From Imbricaverruca yamaguchii (taxonomy: Eukaryota; Arthropoda; Thecostraca; Neoverrucidae): DNA of 64,000 bases. Position numbers and translations under genes: made by a program. The first letter of the stretch is position 1, and every line of letters begins with the position of its first letter. The notes under the pieces are model-generated. The model was not told the DNA's origin and did not search any database. It was given only the letters and a program-made list of their open reading frames with translations. The stretch spans positions 852,501 to 916,500 of the forward strand of contig JAOTOL010001637.1 of assembly GCA_034440575.1 (NCBI GenBank), read 5' to 3'. Of the stretch, positions 36,001 to 50,075 are shown piece by piece.

Positions 36001-36749
36001 AAAGTCTCCTCTAGTCGCGTCTCATATCCTCCCCAGTCTGCCTTCTTAAAATTCCACCGGCATGGTCTGGTCCCGAGTACCGCGCCATCCTCGTAACCCA
36101 GCCACACCGGAAAGTGGTCACTCCCCAGAGGGTCGTCGGCCACAGACCAGGTAAAAAGTTGTGCGAGCTCAGGGCTGCACAAACTAAGATCTAGGGCAGA
36201 GGCATGGCCAGAGGGCAGCGTAAGGTGCGTCGGTGTTCCAGAATTAAGAATGCACAAGGATACATCGTGCATCAAGGACTCCAAACACCGACCCCGTGCA
36301 TCAACGTCGTCGCATCCCCATACTGTGTGGTGAGCGTTAAAATCACCTAGTAGTAATACCGGCGGTGGCAACTCTGACATCAGGCGCCGCAGCTCAGTAG
36401 AAGGGAATCCAACACCGGGTGGCAGGTACAGTGAGCAGATCGATATAGGACGATTATTAAAATGCACTCTTACAGCAACGGCCTGCAACTTGGCGTGTAG
36501 CACCAATCTCTGTGCAGTCACACTATGGTGGACAGCCAGCAACACTCCACCGTGTGCTACGGTGTCTGAGGGAGTGTCGTTACGAAATACTGAGTAGCAT
36601 TTTAGGTTATATGAGTAGTTCGGCGTCACCTTCGTTTCTTGGAGACAGATGGCCGCCGGACAGTGGCGGTTTGACAGCACCTGGAGGTCTTCTTCGCTGG
36701 TCCTCAGCCCCCTACAGTTCCATTGTAAGATTGTCCGCGGTTGAACCAT
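33026..36749 (-). pseudogene. LINE-B ORF2: endonuclease-RT-RNase H polyprotein, one frameshift
   Basis: About 1240 codons from ATG at 36749. Order: EEP endonuclease (LQWNCRGL with Asn, CLQETK with Glu, LLGDFNAHHTVWG with Asp/Asn, SDHFP with Asp/His) in the first 230 residues; linker; RT (YRPISLTSSLCKLMEKM, FFDIHGAYDTTWRYG, EGVPQGSVLSVALF, active site FVDDFAIW); RNase H (YTDGSKSDTGVGSAF, SELVAI, FTDSLSSL, WIPSHVGIVGNEAADAAA giving D-E-D-D); and a C-terminal Cys/His motif (CEEDRPSCPRCRAPLSVRHV). All catalytic residues I can check are present. The only break is a +/-1 shift near 34890-34900, in a run of eight A (plus strand), between the two long frames 36749-34764 and 34951-33026. A sequencing error there is possible. 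It acts at the nicked chromosomal target to reverse-transcribe its RNA. Confidence 0.95.
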
Positions 36750-36889
36750 TTAGAACGGGTTAAAATAGGTATGGAACAGTACCATAGACGATATCACAGC
36801 TAGACACTCTCGTCGTCCAGATGTCCATTGTAAAACAGTCCAGAAAATGCAAACATGAACGTACCGTACTATGAAGGTAAAACAGGTGT

Positions 36890-38551
36890 CCTCTCACCCG
36901 GTGACCTCTGACAAGATCTTGGGCCTCCCACGCCTGGTGGCGATGGCGTCCACGGGGATGGCCGCTTGCGTCCAGTTGCCGGGGTAGGCGGGTCTCTCAT
37001 CTCACCCCCGCGGGGTGGTATGGGGGTGGGCCCATCACCTTCCCTGTCTCTGCCGTTAGCGTGTGACTGGCATGCGAAGTTGGTGATGGCGGGGGTGTCG
37101 CCGTGGGCGACTGTCCGGCTCGCGCGCTCGGCGAGGGGTCCCTGGACCCAGACCGAGCTGCTCTGCCAGACCCCCCCATGTCGGGAGCTCTCGGGTGGAC
37201 CTGAACACTGGGCCCTGGTCTGGTCACCGAAGGTGCCACGACTGGTACCCGACGGGAAGTCGCACCGGTTCCTCTTGAAGTAACTGGCGACGGTTGACGG
37301 GTAGAGGTGGTTTCGGAAGGTTCGGGGATGGATTGAGTGGTGGTGGTGCTGGTGGAGGTTGATGGTAAGGATTGCAGGTTGGCGTTGGAGTGCTTGCCGG
37401 GCCGCTTGGTCCGCTGGACAAGACTCCACTCTTCCTGAGCTCGCCCTGTGGCTGGCTCCGGTGCAGTCGCTTGAGGGGCCCGTGTTGGTGAAGCACCGCG
37501 TTCCGCATCCTCGGAAGGGGGTGCACGCTGAGATTGCCTCGTTTGGGTGGGGACAAGTACGCCAAGAGAGCGGAGAAGAGCACTCAGCTGTGCGATAAGT
37601 TGTTCAGTGTTGCCTGTTGTTGCTGGAACCTGTTTGACTGATGTATTTTTAACTGTCGAGGCGTATGATACTTTCGGGTGGGATTTTTCATATAGATCCC
37701 GAGCTTCGCGGAACGTAACCTTTGCAAGTACTTGATGGAAATAATTTCTTTTTCCTTCGAGTAACTAGGACAGGTGCGGTCAAACGAAGTATGGGGATCC
37801 TGTCCTCTGCCACAGTTCACACATAATGGTATTTCGGTGGTGCACTGCTCGCCTGTGTGGTCGAAAGAAGCACACCTGCCACACGCGGGGCGGTTCCGAC
37901 AAAATTTGCTTGTGTGGCCGTATCTCTGACATTTGAAGCATCGCATGGGGTTGGGGATGAAAGGTGGCACCTTAACACAAATGTAACCCACACGTACCTG
38001 AGAGGGCAAGTCCGTCCTACTGAAGGTCAGAATGACATTGTTGGTCGGAATAAGTTCTCCACCTCTTCTCACTTTCATCTTCTTCGCCTCAGTCACTCCA
38101 AATTCTGACAACCCATCCACTATCTCATCTTCAGGTACATCCCTCAGATCAAAGCAGTTAATCAGTCCTCTCGAAGTGTTCTTTGTTTTATGTGGTTCAA
38201 CTGTAATTGGAATTTCCACGTTCTGAGTTTCGTTTCCTTTGTTCCTTTCCGCACACTGTAAACTAGCTCGGAACAACTTAACGCCCTTTCCGCCTGCTCC
38301 GGTATCGCAAACTCGACTTCGAGTCCACCATCTTTCAATCTCTCGCATCGAACGATCTCGCCAAGTCTGTCACATGCGTTCCGCATTTGAAAGGGGGACA
38401 GGGACGCGAGGCTTTTGTTCCTCCCTCGGAACACAAGAACACGACGTACCGGGGTGCCCTCCGCAGAGGTGTACCGATCTCGGCCGCAGTAGGCGTTGGT
38501 CTGGCCCTCACGGGAGGGACCAGGAAAGTGTTTTTGTTTAGTAGATGCCAT
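36890..38551 (-). pseudogene. LINE-B ORF1: gag-like zinc-knuckle protein, frameshifted
   Basis: Starts at ATG 38551 (MASTKQ, the same start as LINE-D). N-terminal domain at 38162-38551 (VLVFRGRNKSLASLSPFQMR). After a shift near 38230, frame 37584-38348 carries LINCFDLRDVPEDEIVDGL and three cysteine knuckles: CFKCQRYGHTSKFC, CGRCASFDHTGEQC, and CVNCGRGQDPHTSFDRTC. A second shift near 37745 leads to a Ser/Thr/Pro/Gln-rich linker with VQRTKRPGK, and a Pro-rich basic C-terminus ends near 36890, about 140 bp before ORF2. The knuckles bind nucleic acid in this family, and I infer an RNP role. At least three frame changes, so it is probably non-functional unless some are read errors. Confidence 0.85.
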
Positions 38552-38864
38552 GTGTTGTATGTTTTGTTCTGCTCATACGGTGCCCCACCTCAGAGGGGCC
38601 CTACTGGGCCTGTGTCCCGCGGACGGGAGGTCGTCAGACACCAGATGAACTATACGGGGCAGGCGGCGCTTTCGCCCGGCCGGGAGAGAGAGACTCACCA
38701 CCCCGACCAGGATCCAGCGCCGCCCACCCCTTGACCCCGGCCGACCGGGCCGGCAGGCACTGGGAAACCCAGGCCCCCAGTCCGAGGCGACCTGCCACTT
38801 GACCCGCGTGAGGCCCCACGGGCCCGCCCGCCCCTCTGGGATATCGGGACCAAAGAGGTGTGTT

Positions 38865-38902
38865 GGTCCCCCGTCACAACTAGCACCTTGCGACGGGGGA
38901 CC
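38865..38902 (-). promoter_or_regulatory. Perfect 11-bp hairpin in LINE-B 5'UTR
   Basis: ggtcccccgtc (38865-38875) and gacgggggacc (38892-38902) are exact inverted repeats. The loop differs by one base from LINE-A and LINE-D (ccttgc versus ccgtgc), while the stem is unchanged in all three. Confidence 0.75.
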
Positions 38903-39247
38903 TCAGCCTCCAGGACTCCGTCAACCCCAGGGGACAGGCCAAGGGGGCGCGGCTACCCCGATAAAACCGAGCTGATGGGCAGGACCGGGGAAGTTGCCCT
39001 GCCTGCTCATAGTAGGGATAGTTAGTGTTGTAGGGTTAGGTGAAGGACAAGGATTGGGATGAGATGGGCATTGGAATAGGGGCGCATGGATGGAAGGACG
39101 AGTGAGGCACTCTTAGTCTGACCTCTCCCCGGCCGCCTGGTGGTCTGGCCGCCGGATCCTTGAGGCACGCAATCCCCCCCACCACGGAAAGGTGATGCCT
39201 CATCGGGGGGGAAATTGATATTTTGTAAACTATACTCTTTTTAACAG

Positions 39248-39412
39248 GTGGATTATCGAAAGCACAGAAACAGACGAGAAGAAAGCGCAAATTGAGAGAA
39301 GCTACAAGGCTGATGAAAAGGAAACTGTCAACTTTCCTGGGTGTGGGAATCCCAACCCTGGCGCCACTCCAGAGAAAAGGAGGCGGTCAGATACCGACAT
39401 AAAACTGGAGCG
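39248..39412 (+). pseudogene. Transposase-like gene, exon 2
   Basis: Acceptor tttttaacag ends at 39247 and donor GTGAGT starts at 39413. The length is 165 bp. Spliced from exon 1 the frame reads GLSKAQKQTRRKRKLREATR, a basic stretch, then hits TAA. A shift of one base midway opens the frame that ends DTDIKLER and joins exon 3 as NDKLLQRLKAEYDRS. I infer one indel inside this exon. Confidence 0.6.
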
Positions 39413-39890
39413 GTGAGTGTTATGCCATGCATGTGTTGCAATTGTTGTATTTGATGCTTCGGTGGTGTCTGAAATGAGGCCGAATGAACTTTGAAATGAA
39501 ATTGGAGCATTGCTGCATAAGACGCGCTATAGTTCACCGAAGGTGATATGAGAATCTGCTGATTATATACACAGCTAGAGAGGCTACCGATATCGCGGCC
39601 TCTCCCCCTTAAATAAAAAACGTAATTAATGAGCAGCTGGGCAGACGGTATTGTCCATAAACTTTTCTATTTAGCAATATTGTTCTTATCATTATTATTT
39701 ATATAATTTTGCACTTGCTGAACAATGTTTATGGTACTTACCTGCTTCCCCGTGAAGGTCCACTAAAGCGCACTTTAGTTACCAATTCCGTAACTTACCC
39801 ACCTAAATGGGTAAAGAAAATATCACGTGAAGTGCCCTTGTTATGCTTTAAAAAATGAAGGAAATATTGACAGAAAATGGTTTATTTCAG

Positions 39891-41664
<1,774 letters not shown>

Positions 41665-42033
41665 TGTCTGCCGTTGAATGATAGAACAGTGTCTAGGTAG
41701 CCACTCCAGTGAAGCATGTATTCATAGAACAATACATTGCACCTGCTACTAAATATGTCTGTATACAGACCAGTGTATGTGTTCCTGTATACCCACACGC
41801 ACGACCACCACCAAAAATATGGGCGAGATCTACCGTTGTCCTTCCAGCCGTAACGATCTGTCACTAATGAATAAATATCTGGAATGCGGACGTTTATTGG
41901 ACTTGATTATTAGCGTTGCTCAAACGATTGAATATGCCATTTAACTCGAATTCAGCATAAAAAATATATAAAAATTGTCAAATTTAAAAACAAAGCACTG
42001 GAACGTGATCTTTGGTCTATTACGAATATTAAG

Positions 42034-42240
42034 TGATGGCCATCTAAAGTTAACCCTGCATCGTGACCATCAAAAAGTGAATGACGCTATAACGCACGTG
42101 CGGTTGGTCAGATCGAAATGGGAGTGTCACCATTGGATTCGGGGTGCTCAATTACCCCTGTCCACCAATTTAAGAAGAAATCCGAGATAGATCGGTGTTA
42201 TTTTGCACCCCAAGTGTGACGCGTATTGGTGGACCGCACC
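42034..42240 (-). repeat. Right inverted terminal repeat of the 31-42 kb transposon
   Basis: Reverse complement of 31426-31626 with about 10-15 percent differences by eye. Ends attggtggaccgcacc, followed by the acct duplication at 42241-42244. Confidence 0.92.
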
Positions 42241-42330
42241 ACCTGTGGTGACGAGGAGGGTCAGTGTTCCTGTGGTGACGAGGAGGGTCAGAGTGTACCT
42301 GTGGTGACGGCATTAGTCAGTGTGCCTTTG
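42241..42330. repeat. Continuation of the 29-bp minisatellite
   Basis: Three units (acctgtggtgacgaggaggg, tcctgtggtgacgaggaggg, acctgtggtgacggcattag) continue the array interrupted at 31425. Confidence 0.9.
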
Positions 42331-43470
42331 GTGACAGATGGGGGTGTTGGGGTCTACGACAGATGCCGACACCTGCACGCAAAACAACAGATGGAGCTTC
42401 GACACAAATGGCTGCTGGCTTCATTAGCTCCAAAACCGATTTGAAAATGTTTTTTAAAAAATCAGCAGAGTGCACAACTGCCCTGCCGGCGGCGTGTGGC
42501 GACCCGTGTGTGTGCGACTGACCTCTCTGCGGCGCGTGGTGACTCGGTAGGTGTCCGGGCGGTCATGCTCCAGACAGGTCTGAGTGCCGACAGAGCAGCC
42601 GCTGCTGGAAGAGCCGGGACACGCCGGATCCGGCGAGACCGGGCAGCTGGGAAATACCTGACGGACACGCAACACACGCACATGCTGACCAACTGGCAAC
42701 ACACACAATCAGAAACCACAGGAGACGGAATTGTGTAGCCAACTTCAGTGAAGCTTAACTGGTAACTTTTCACATACAAATGCGATTGGACAATAACGCC
42801 CAGTAGTCCTCTGGAGGAACCAGCTATTGATCTTGAGCAATCAATTGAGAATTGCGTGCACTAGCAAATTATCGACGTCGCATAGTGACTAGTCGCTTCT
42901 GCGATACCGTATTGCTTGCGTGAAACACCAACAAATGGCATGAGTGCTATGAGCAGACCTGACGACACCAGTGCCATACAGCGAAGGCAAGCACACCGGC
43001 ACACTGTCTAGTCACCTGGCAGAAGTCCGCCATGTGCTGTGCCTCTCGCAGCTCGCCGACCCGCACTGGCTCGCGCATCAGGCAACGGGCTCGAACGGCG
43101 TCCAGCAATCGGGCCGGTCTGGGGTGGCCGTGCTTGTCACATGGTCCAGACGAGCCGGAAGGACCCGAGGCTGATGTGGGACCAGACCCGGTGGTGGGAC
43201 CGGACCCCGTGGTGGGGACAGTTGCCGTGACGGGGTCAGATCCGGTGGTGGGACCAGACGACGTGGTGTGGCCGGATGGCGTGGCGGAGGTCGACAGCGC
43301 GTGTGACGATCCCAGGAGCGCGTCAGACGTGGTACGTGACTCGCACGGGCCGAGAGGCGTGCCACCAACGCCGAACGAGACGCCCACTGAGCTGGTGGAG
43401 ACGCTGGCGTCTGGAACACACGGCGAGGGTCGGTATCAACGCCAGTCGGTCCGACCATTTGCAAGTGGAG
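42331..43470. other. No gene seen
   Basis: No recognisable gene. A short GC-rich tandem stretch at 43170-43265 (ggtggtgggaccggaccccg and variants, about 24 bp) explains the long open frames on both strands around 42950-43480. Confidence 0.5.
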
Positions 43471-43530
43471 TCCACTGATTGCCTGATTATTTGGGCTTAC
43501 GGACGTATCAACTGCTAATGGCTATGCAGT
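43471..43530 (-). other. Degenerate LINE 3'-hairpin copy
   Basis: Minus strand: GCGGGCA, CTGC, ATAGCCATTA, GCAG, TTGATACGTCCGT, aagcccaaataatc. The inner stem CTGC/GCAG is intact and the outer stem is decayed. No TSD was found. Confidence 0.65.
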
Positions 43531-44677
43531 GCCCGCCTCGGAAGTCGAGCGAATGCGGCTGCAATCGCTTGATAGCGCAGGAGAGGGATTATCGGGAACC
43601 TCGCGGCCCCCGTCACTTCCCTCAGACGGTGCTCCATTCCGAATACAACTACAGCATAAAATGGACGTCAGAGCTCCAAGTCCAGGCGATGGATAAATTT
43701 TCACGACTATTTTGTTTTAAGACACTTACACTGAAAACTTTACTACGGCACCAAATCCAGACAGGTTTTATGGAAAGCCAGCAGAGTTTTCGTGATAGGA
43801 TGATTTGGTATGGGATGGGAAAAGCTGGTTGAGAGCGAGAATCATCCAATTCCTGCTTCAATTCTAGTCATGTTTTTACTGCTTGCGACAACTTCGACGA
43901 TGGCACCATATGCATGATCAAAACGTTGCCCAGTGGCCCTCGTCCATGTCTGTCGCAAACCCCACAGCGACCCACACAAACGGACGGGAACAGCGCAGCG
44001 CTCCCACAGTCATGGACTGTGTGAAAATCAGCTCCAGATCCAGCAACACATCACTCGTAACCCGGGTAATGTGCTGTCGGGGCCTGCAGGATGCAGGGCG
44101 ATACGCAGGCTATGTGGCTCCGCACTGCCGCAAAAGGACCAGGTAGCATACTTTTGAGGCGAACCACTCGGTAGATCGACTGCAACTGCGCTCTCTCAAT
44201 GACTCTCGGAGGAAGACGACTCATCCCGCCCAACTTTGGCAGAAGTACAAGTTCTTCATAAACAAGTACAACATATTTCCGACACAGTGCATTCAAATTG
44301 GGCGTGTGTGTGTGTCGCGTTCGATAGGATCCCAAGTTGTGGAATAGTGCCCGGTATTTCCGCACAAGCATACAGACAACCAATTCACTCCATCCGAAAT
44401 TGCCTGCACCACTATCAAAATTAGGCTCCACTGCCGAATACGATGCACGTATTTCAAACTCAAATGCACCACGTCGAATTACCCGAGAAGCGTAAGTGCC
44501 ACGTTCCTCTTTGTCTGAAAAGTTATCCAACTCAGTGTATGCCACACGCAACCGACCGGCGAGACATATTGCATCCAACTGTCATTTGGCTAATCGGCTG
44601 ACTTTCCCCGGGGCACGCATGCCACCTGGCAGACGCTACCCAATACGGGCGGCAGGCTGGCATGAGTATCGTAGCAC
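43531..44677. other. No gene seen
   Basis: No recognisable gene. The 175-codon minus frame 44051-44578 has no motif I can name. Confidence 0.5.
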
Positions 44678-44694
44678 GCAGACCAACTATAGTT

Positions 44695-44750
44695 GTTATT
44701 TGAGATTAAGGGCGCATCGACTGCGTCGGTCATGCAGCGCCCATAACATC
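44695..44750 (-). other. 3'-terminal hairpin of LINE-D
   Basis: Minus strand: gttATGGGCGC, CTGC, ATGACCGAC, GCAG, TCGAT, GCGCCC, ttaatctcaaataac. The outer stem and a perfect 4-bp inner stem (CTGC/GCAG) are intact. Confidence 0.83.
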
Positions 44751-44878
44751 GTCAGTGAAACAGTGAGATGCAATCATCATCAATCGACATTGGAATGGAA
44801 GTCACATCATCAGACAGTGAAAGCAATCGAAAATCAGTCAGAATGACGTCATGGGGTGAAATGCATTGTGGAATACGA

Positions 44879-47800
44879 TTACCGCCCTGGATAGATGACA
44901 GCAAATCGTATTTGTGAGAAAAACTCGAACAGTCGTCCACTCCGAACCACATATGACCTATCGCCTAGAATGGTTGCCATGGTCACTGTGGATACCTCTC
45001 TTCCGAAGTATCGTCGTCGTTGGGCTAAGAATCGAGGGCACACCTTAAGAACATTTCGCATTGTCAGCTGGATATCACAACGGGTCACACATTGGTCTTT
45101 CCTCATTCCGCAGTAGGTAGCTGTGGGTGGCATATATGTGGCCAATCCGAATCCTGGCGAGTACCACCTCCTCCTTTCGTAAAACTCTGAAAGATGACCC
45201 CCAGCGCCTGAGACTTGGCTTGATGTTTCTCAGTTTGCTTTCGTCATTTGAGTTCCAAAGTTGTTGCCACTTTTCCTGGAAGAACGCATTGATTGTCTGG
45301 CCGAGGTGTGCTACTGGGAGAGACAGCGCACGGGTGTATTGGCTCCGCGCAGTACGCTTTACTGATTGGTCAGCCAATTAATTCCCGGCTATTCCGATAT
45401 GGCTGGGTACCCAACAGAGCGTTACGGTTTTTCCCTCTCGCTTAAACTTAGTTGAGCGCGGTAAAACGTCTTACACGATAGGGTCCTGCGGAAAAACAAC
45501 GTCTGTATTGCACAAAAGCTACTCAGGGAGTCTGAAAATAAGACGTGGTCGACATCGTTCCCTACTTCGATGAAGGACAAGGCCTTCGTGAATGCCAAGA
45601 GTTCAGCGGTGCAAACTGATGCGTGAGGAGGCAGCGTAAACGATCCGGTCGTGGCTCCTTTTATAATAGCACAACCCACACCATCAGCAGTTTTCGACAC
45701 GTCGGAATAGATGGCAGTACATGTGTGGTGGAGTTCGATGTGTTTTAGGGCTTTCATCCGAAACGATTCCGGGATAATTTCGTCCTTTGGGGTCACAGAC
45801 AGTGCCGTGTCCACTGACGGCTGTACCAATTCCCAAGGGGGAGCTGGCAGCGATACGTCCTTCGAATGCCGCGCATCTGAATACCGCTCCCTTCCACCAG
45901 CTCACGTAACCGCACACAGAAAGGAGGCAGAACATTCCGACGTGTAAAGCGAAACAGCGCAAGCGTACGGTGTCCGAAGAGTCCCAGTTTATCCCGTCTC
46001 ATGGCGAACTGTGCTTCATTAGCATCTGCCAGAAGGCTTGCTGTTGGAGAAGTGCGGAATGCTCCTGTGGCTATGCACAAGGCGGAGTGATGGGCAGTGT
46101 CGAGAATGCGCTTGCTGGAGGCACTGGCACAGCCATAGACAAAGCAGCCATAATCCAGCTTCGAGTGAATAAGCGATCGGTACAAGAGTAAAAGTGTAGC
46201 CCGGTCTACGTCATAAGTAGTGCGGGCGACACACTTCAAAATATTCAATGTTTTCCAGCACTTGTTTCCCGCAGCGATGTCTTGAGTCGATAATCAAATA
46301 AAACACCTAGAAACTTCGCTGATGACTGAGAGGGGTCTGGTCTTCATAGAGGTGAATTGCCGGATCTTGACAGGTGCGGCGGCGACAGGAATGTACTCCA
46401 ACAGTCTTATGAGTAGAGAAGCGGAAGCCGTTCATGTTACTCCAGTTCTCTAAACGGGATACAGCGAGCTGCAGCTGTATCTTCATAAAGGATGGACGTG
46501 AGGCGGAGCACCAAATTGCGGACGCGGAATGTCCTATCGGTTAAAAAAGTATGCATGAAGCGTCCCATAGCGCCACGCACACCACACCCACAGAGTTTCA
46601 TATGTATGGCGTATCTCCATGTTGTGTCATAGGCGTCTTCAATATCGAAAAACACTGCTCCCAGATGTCGCCTTTCCTTGGAACTAGTACGAGTGAGAGT
46701 GTCGAGTGTTAGCAGATGATCAACTGTGGACCTGCTCTTTCTAAATCAAGACTGGGCGCTGGCGAAGAGGTTCTGGTCATCCAAGAAGCACGTGAGGCGC
46801 GCATTCACCATCCTCTCCATCAGTTTGCAAAGACATGAAGTCAGGGAGATCGGTCGATAGTGCAGAGGGTCAGAGCCAGTCTTGTTCGGCTTCAGTATGA
46901 GAATTACAGTGGCTTCTCGACAAGAAGACGGAAACACACCGCTCTCTCAAAGAGTATTAAAACATGACAAAAGTACTGTGAGTGCGTTTTGTGGGAGATG
47001 TCTCAGCATCTCATTGTGGACACTGTCGGGTCCCTCGGATAAGCTGCGTAGTGTAGCCATTTTAGACGTGAGTTCGGCTATTGTGAATGGTTTACTATAT
47101 GCGTACCTCTCAGGTGTCATGAAGTCGATGGGTGAGGTTTCGCACTGAACTCTATGTTGCCTAAAACTGGCGTTCAGATCGCAGCTCTAACTTCGGTCAG
47201 CGAGAGCTCTTGCGATGGTGTTTGCTACGTCTATGGGATTAGCGATTGTATCGCCACCGACGTGCAAAACAGGGAGTGGTGTTGAGCGAGAGCGTCCAGA
47301 TATTCGCTTTATCTGGGACCATGCAGATATAGCATGGGTGGAGTGGTTCAGAATGCTCATTTATTTTTTCCATGATGCCCTCTTGGCTTCGCGTATCGTA
47401 CGCCGTGCAGCCGCTCTGGCTTTTTGGAAGATCATATTAGCTGTGGTACTGTTACGGTCAACTTTTCTGAAGGCGCGTCTACGGGCACGAGTCGTCTCTC
47501 GGCATTTCTCATTCCACCATGGTACCGGTGCACGCCGGTGCTTCCCAGTGGTGCGTGGGATGCACCCTGTGGCACATTCCAAAAGTAGAGATGTAAAATA
47601 TTCTACAGACACAGTAAGACCATTATCGTACAGGCTAAAAACATCTTGAAGTCGTGCCGCGAATTCCACCCAATCGACGTTTTGAAGCTTCCATCGTTGT
47701 GGTCTTGTTCCAAGGATGGCAGCATGTGTGACTCTAAGCCATATAGGAAGGTGGTCACTGCCGCTGGGGTCTTAGTCGACTGACCAGTCAAGAAGCTGTG

Positions 47801-48010
47801 CCAGGCGCGGACTGGCCACACTGAGGTTGAGCGCGGAGGTGCAGTGTCGGTTTGGTGGTCTTTTCGAAAAACCTGGTAGTCCTTCAGATAAAACGGGATT
47901 CCGGATAAAAGCTTTGTCTCCTGTAGACATACCGCTACCGGAGTGTGCACCCCCGCTTCGCCATGACTTGGAGTTTTTCCAGACCGGTCCTCACACCTCT
48001 GCAGTTTCAT
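44879..48010 (-). pseudogene. LINE-D ORF2, broken, RT active-site segment deleted
   Basis: Pieces from the N-terminus: an endonuclease remnant at 47603-48010 (VAVCLQETKLLSG); a linker at 47361-47669 (RAPVPWWNEKCRETTRARRRAFRK); RT at 46746-46937 (KPNKTGSDPLHYRPISLTSC) and 46437-46655 (FFDIEDAYDTTWRYA ... DRTFRVR); and the RT C-part at 45793-46248 (SLIHSKLDYGCFVYG). RNase H is at 45422-45829 (YSDVSKTADGVGCA, TAELLAFTKAL, FSDSLSSF), and the C-terminus is at 44879-45377. At about 46528 the frame passes directly from FRVR to sequence matching AIWCSA, so the block that holds VPQGSVLS and FVDD in LINE-A and LINE-B (about 155 bp) is missing. Confidence 0.9.
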
Positions 48011-48036
48011 TGTAAAATTTGGGATGACATAATTGT

Positions 48037-49809
48037 CTAGGTATGACTAGAGGAGTGACTAAGAGGGCTATGTATGGTATCCTGCGTGCGCCTTATGGCC
48101 GAGGGACCGAAGACAAAACGCAAACCCAGTGGAGGTGGGACGGACTTGGTGTTTTCGGATGCCCTCGGGCGAGACTTGGAGCGTTCCCCACCGGGCGGTG
48201 ATGGTGTCCACTGGGGAGATCGCTTACGCCCTGTCGGGGAAGGCCACGGGGCTACTTTATGGCCACCGTGGGGTGGGGTGGGCGCCGGGCCCATGATCCT
48301 CCCAGTCTCTGGGGTACATTGGGGACTGGCTCTGATAGTTGGGGGCGGTGGGGATGTCGCCCTGAGGGCCCCCACCCACTCGGGAGCTCGGCGAAGGCTC
48401 CCTGGGACCGGTTCGTGATGCCTGACCAGACGCGCCCTTGTCGGGCGCCCCTGCGGACGTCGACCGTGAGACGTAGTAGGGTCGCCGGAGGAGGGACCAC
48501 TGATACCCGTCCAGAGGCCACGCCGGGCTCCTCCGAACTAGTTGGTGGGCGTTGGTGAATTGTGGTGGTTTTGGATGGTGTAGAGATGGGCTGGGCTGGT
48601 GTGGGATCGGTGAAGGTGGTGAGTAAGGATTCCGGGTGGCTATCGGAGGGCCTGGCGGGCCTCTTAGTTCGTTGGACTCGATGCCATTTCCTCGGAGCTG
48701 TATCTGACGACGGTGGCATCGCGACTTCAAAGGCCGGTGGCAGTGAGACGACGCGCGCTTCTTCCTCCAAGAGGGTCTCATTCACCTGGTTTGGTGGTGT
48801 CGCTGGTGAGACGACAGGTACGCCGAAGGCGCGAAGGAGCGCACATAGTTGTGCGACCAGTTCGTTTATCTTGCTTACTTTTGTGTGTCGTGGGGCTAGT
48901 GTGGTGGTTCTGACTTTGGACGCATAGGATGTTTTAGGGTGAGGCTGGTCATGCATGTCCCTAGCATCACGGAATGTTATTTTGCGTGTGCTTTATTGCG
49001 ATTAGTTCCTTTTCCTTGATGTAAGTCAGACAGGTGAGGCCAAAAGAGGCATGAGGAACCTGTCCTCGCCAACAGTACACACATTTGGGTGTCTCAAAAG
49101 GGCACTGCTCAGTGACATGTTCAGATGAAGCGCATCTACAACATCCTGGTTGGTTCCTACAATACGTGTTTGTATGTTCATACCTCTGGCATTTAAACCA
49201 GCGCGTCGGGTCGGGAAGGAACACACGTACCTTGACACGAAGGTAGCCCGCTTGTATCTCAGAAGGTAAGTCTGCTATATTAAAAGTTAAAAGTATGTTG
49301 TTCGTCGTGATCTGCTCCCGTCCTGACCTTCATTTTTATCGCTCCTGTTACTCCAAGCTTGCACAACCCGTTAACAATCTCCTCCTCTGGCACGTCCCTC
49401 AAGTCATAACAATTTACTACTCCAAGCGATGTGTTCTTGGTTTGATGCGGTTCTACTTTTATCTGCACTATCTCGTCCACTCTCTCATCACGTCTTTTTA
49501 CACCATATACAAACTCGGATGTCTGCAAAGCTCTCTCCGCCTCCTTCGCTACCGCGAACTCCACCTCCAAAGATTCGTCCCTCAACTTCTCACGAAGGAC
49601 GATCTTACCGAACCGGACACAACCCTCTCGTCTTTGAAAAGGGGAAAGAGTGCCGAAGTTTTTCGTCTGTCCGCGGCAGATAAGAACACGGGTGTATGGG
49701 AGACTTGGTCTCCGTAGGTACCGAGTCAGCGACGCTTGTGTCAGCGCCGAGTGGTCTGGTCACTACGACAGTGACCAGGAGTGTTTTTGTTTTGTTTTGT
49801 GGATGCCAT
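48037..49809 (-). pseudogene. LINE-D ORF1 (gag-like), broken
   Basis: Start codon at 49809 (MASTKQ, as in LINE-B). N-terminal part at 49280-49585 (LEVEFAVAKEAERALQTSEF, then NTSLGVVNCYDLRDVPEEE). Knuckle region at 48967-49238 (FLPDPTRWFKCQRYEHTNTY, with the first Cys replaced by Phe/Trp context, then CCRCASSEHVTEQC and CVYCWRGQVPHASFGLTC). The C-terminal Pro-rich part is at 48252-48956 (VQRTKRPARPSD). Several frameshifts. The first knuckle WFKC lacks the first cysteine seen in LINE-B (CFKC). Confidence 0.82.
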
Positions 49810-50075
49810 GCAGTGTGTCTTGGTTTCGGCTCCTCGGGCGCCGCATCTCATAGGGGCCCTACTGGGAGGACGCCTGGGCCCGCGGATGGGAGGTCACCAG
49901 GCGCCCAAGGAGCTATACGGGGCAGGCGACGCCGTCACCTGACCGGGAGAGAGAGAGAGACTCACCACCCCGACCGGGATCCAGCGCCGCCCACCCCTTG
50001 ACCCCTGCCGGCCGGGCAATCAGGCACTGGGACGAAGCTCAGCTCAGACGAAGCTCAGGACCAACTAAGTGTGTT

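Larger units (their letters stand above)
32504..39211 (-). mobile_element. LINE-B: full-length, well preserved I-like LINE (6708 bp, 16-bp TSD)
   Basis: Bounded by the exact 16-bp direct repeat aaattgatattttgta at 32488-32503 and 39212-39227. From the 5' end (right): a 660-bp GC-rich 5'UTR with a conserved hairpin, gag-like ORF1 (from 38551), ORF2 (36749-33026), and a 3'UTR with a minisatellite and the terminal hairpin. It lies in the intron of the DNA-transposon gene, antisense to it. The perfect TSD and one major ORF2 lesion make it the youngest LINE in the window. Whether it is active cannot be judged here, because ORF1 has several frame changes. Confidence 0.95.
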
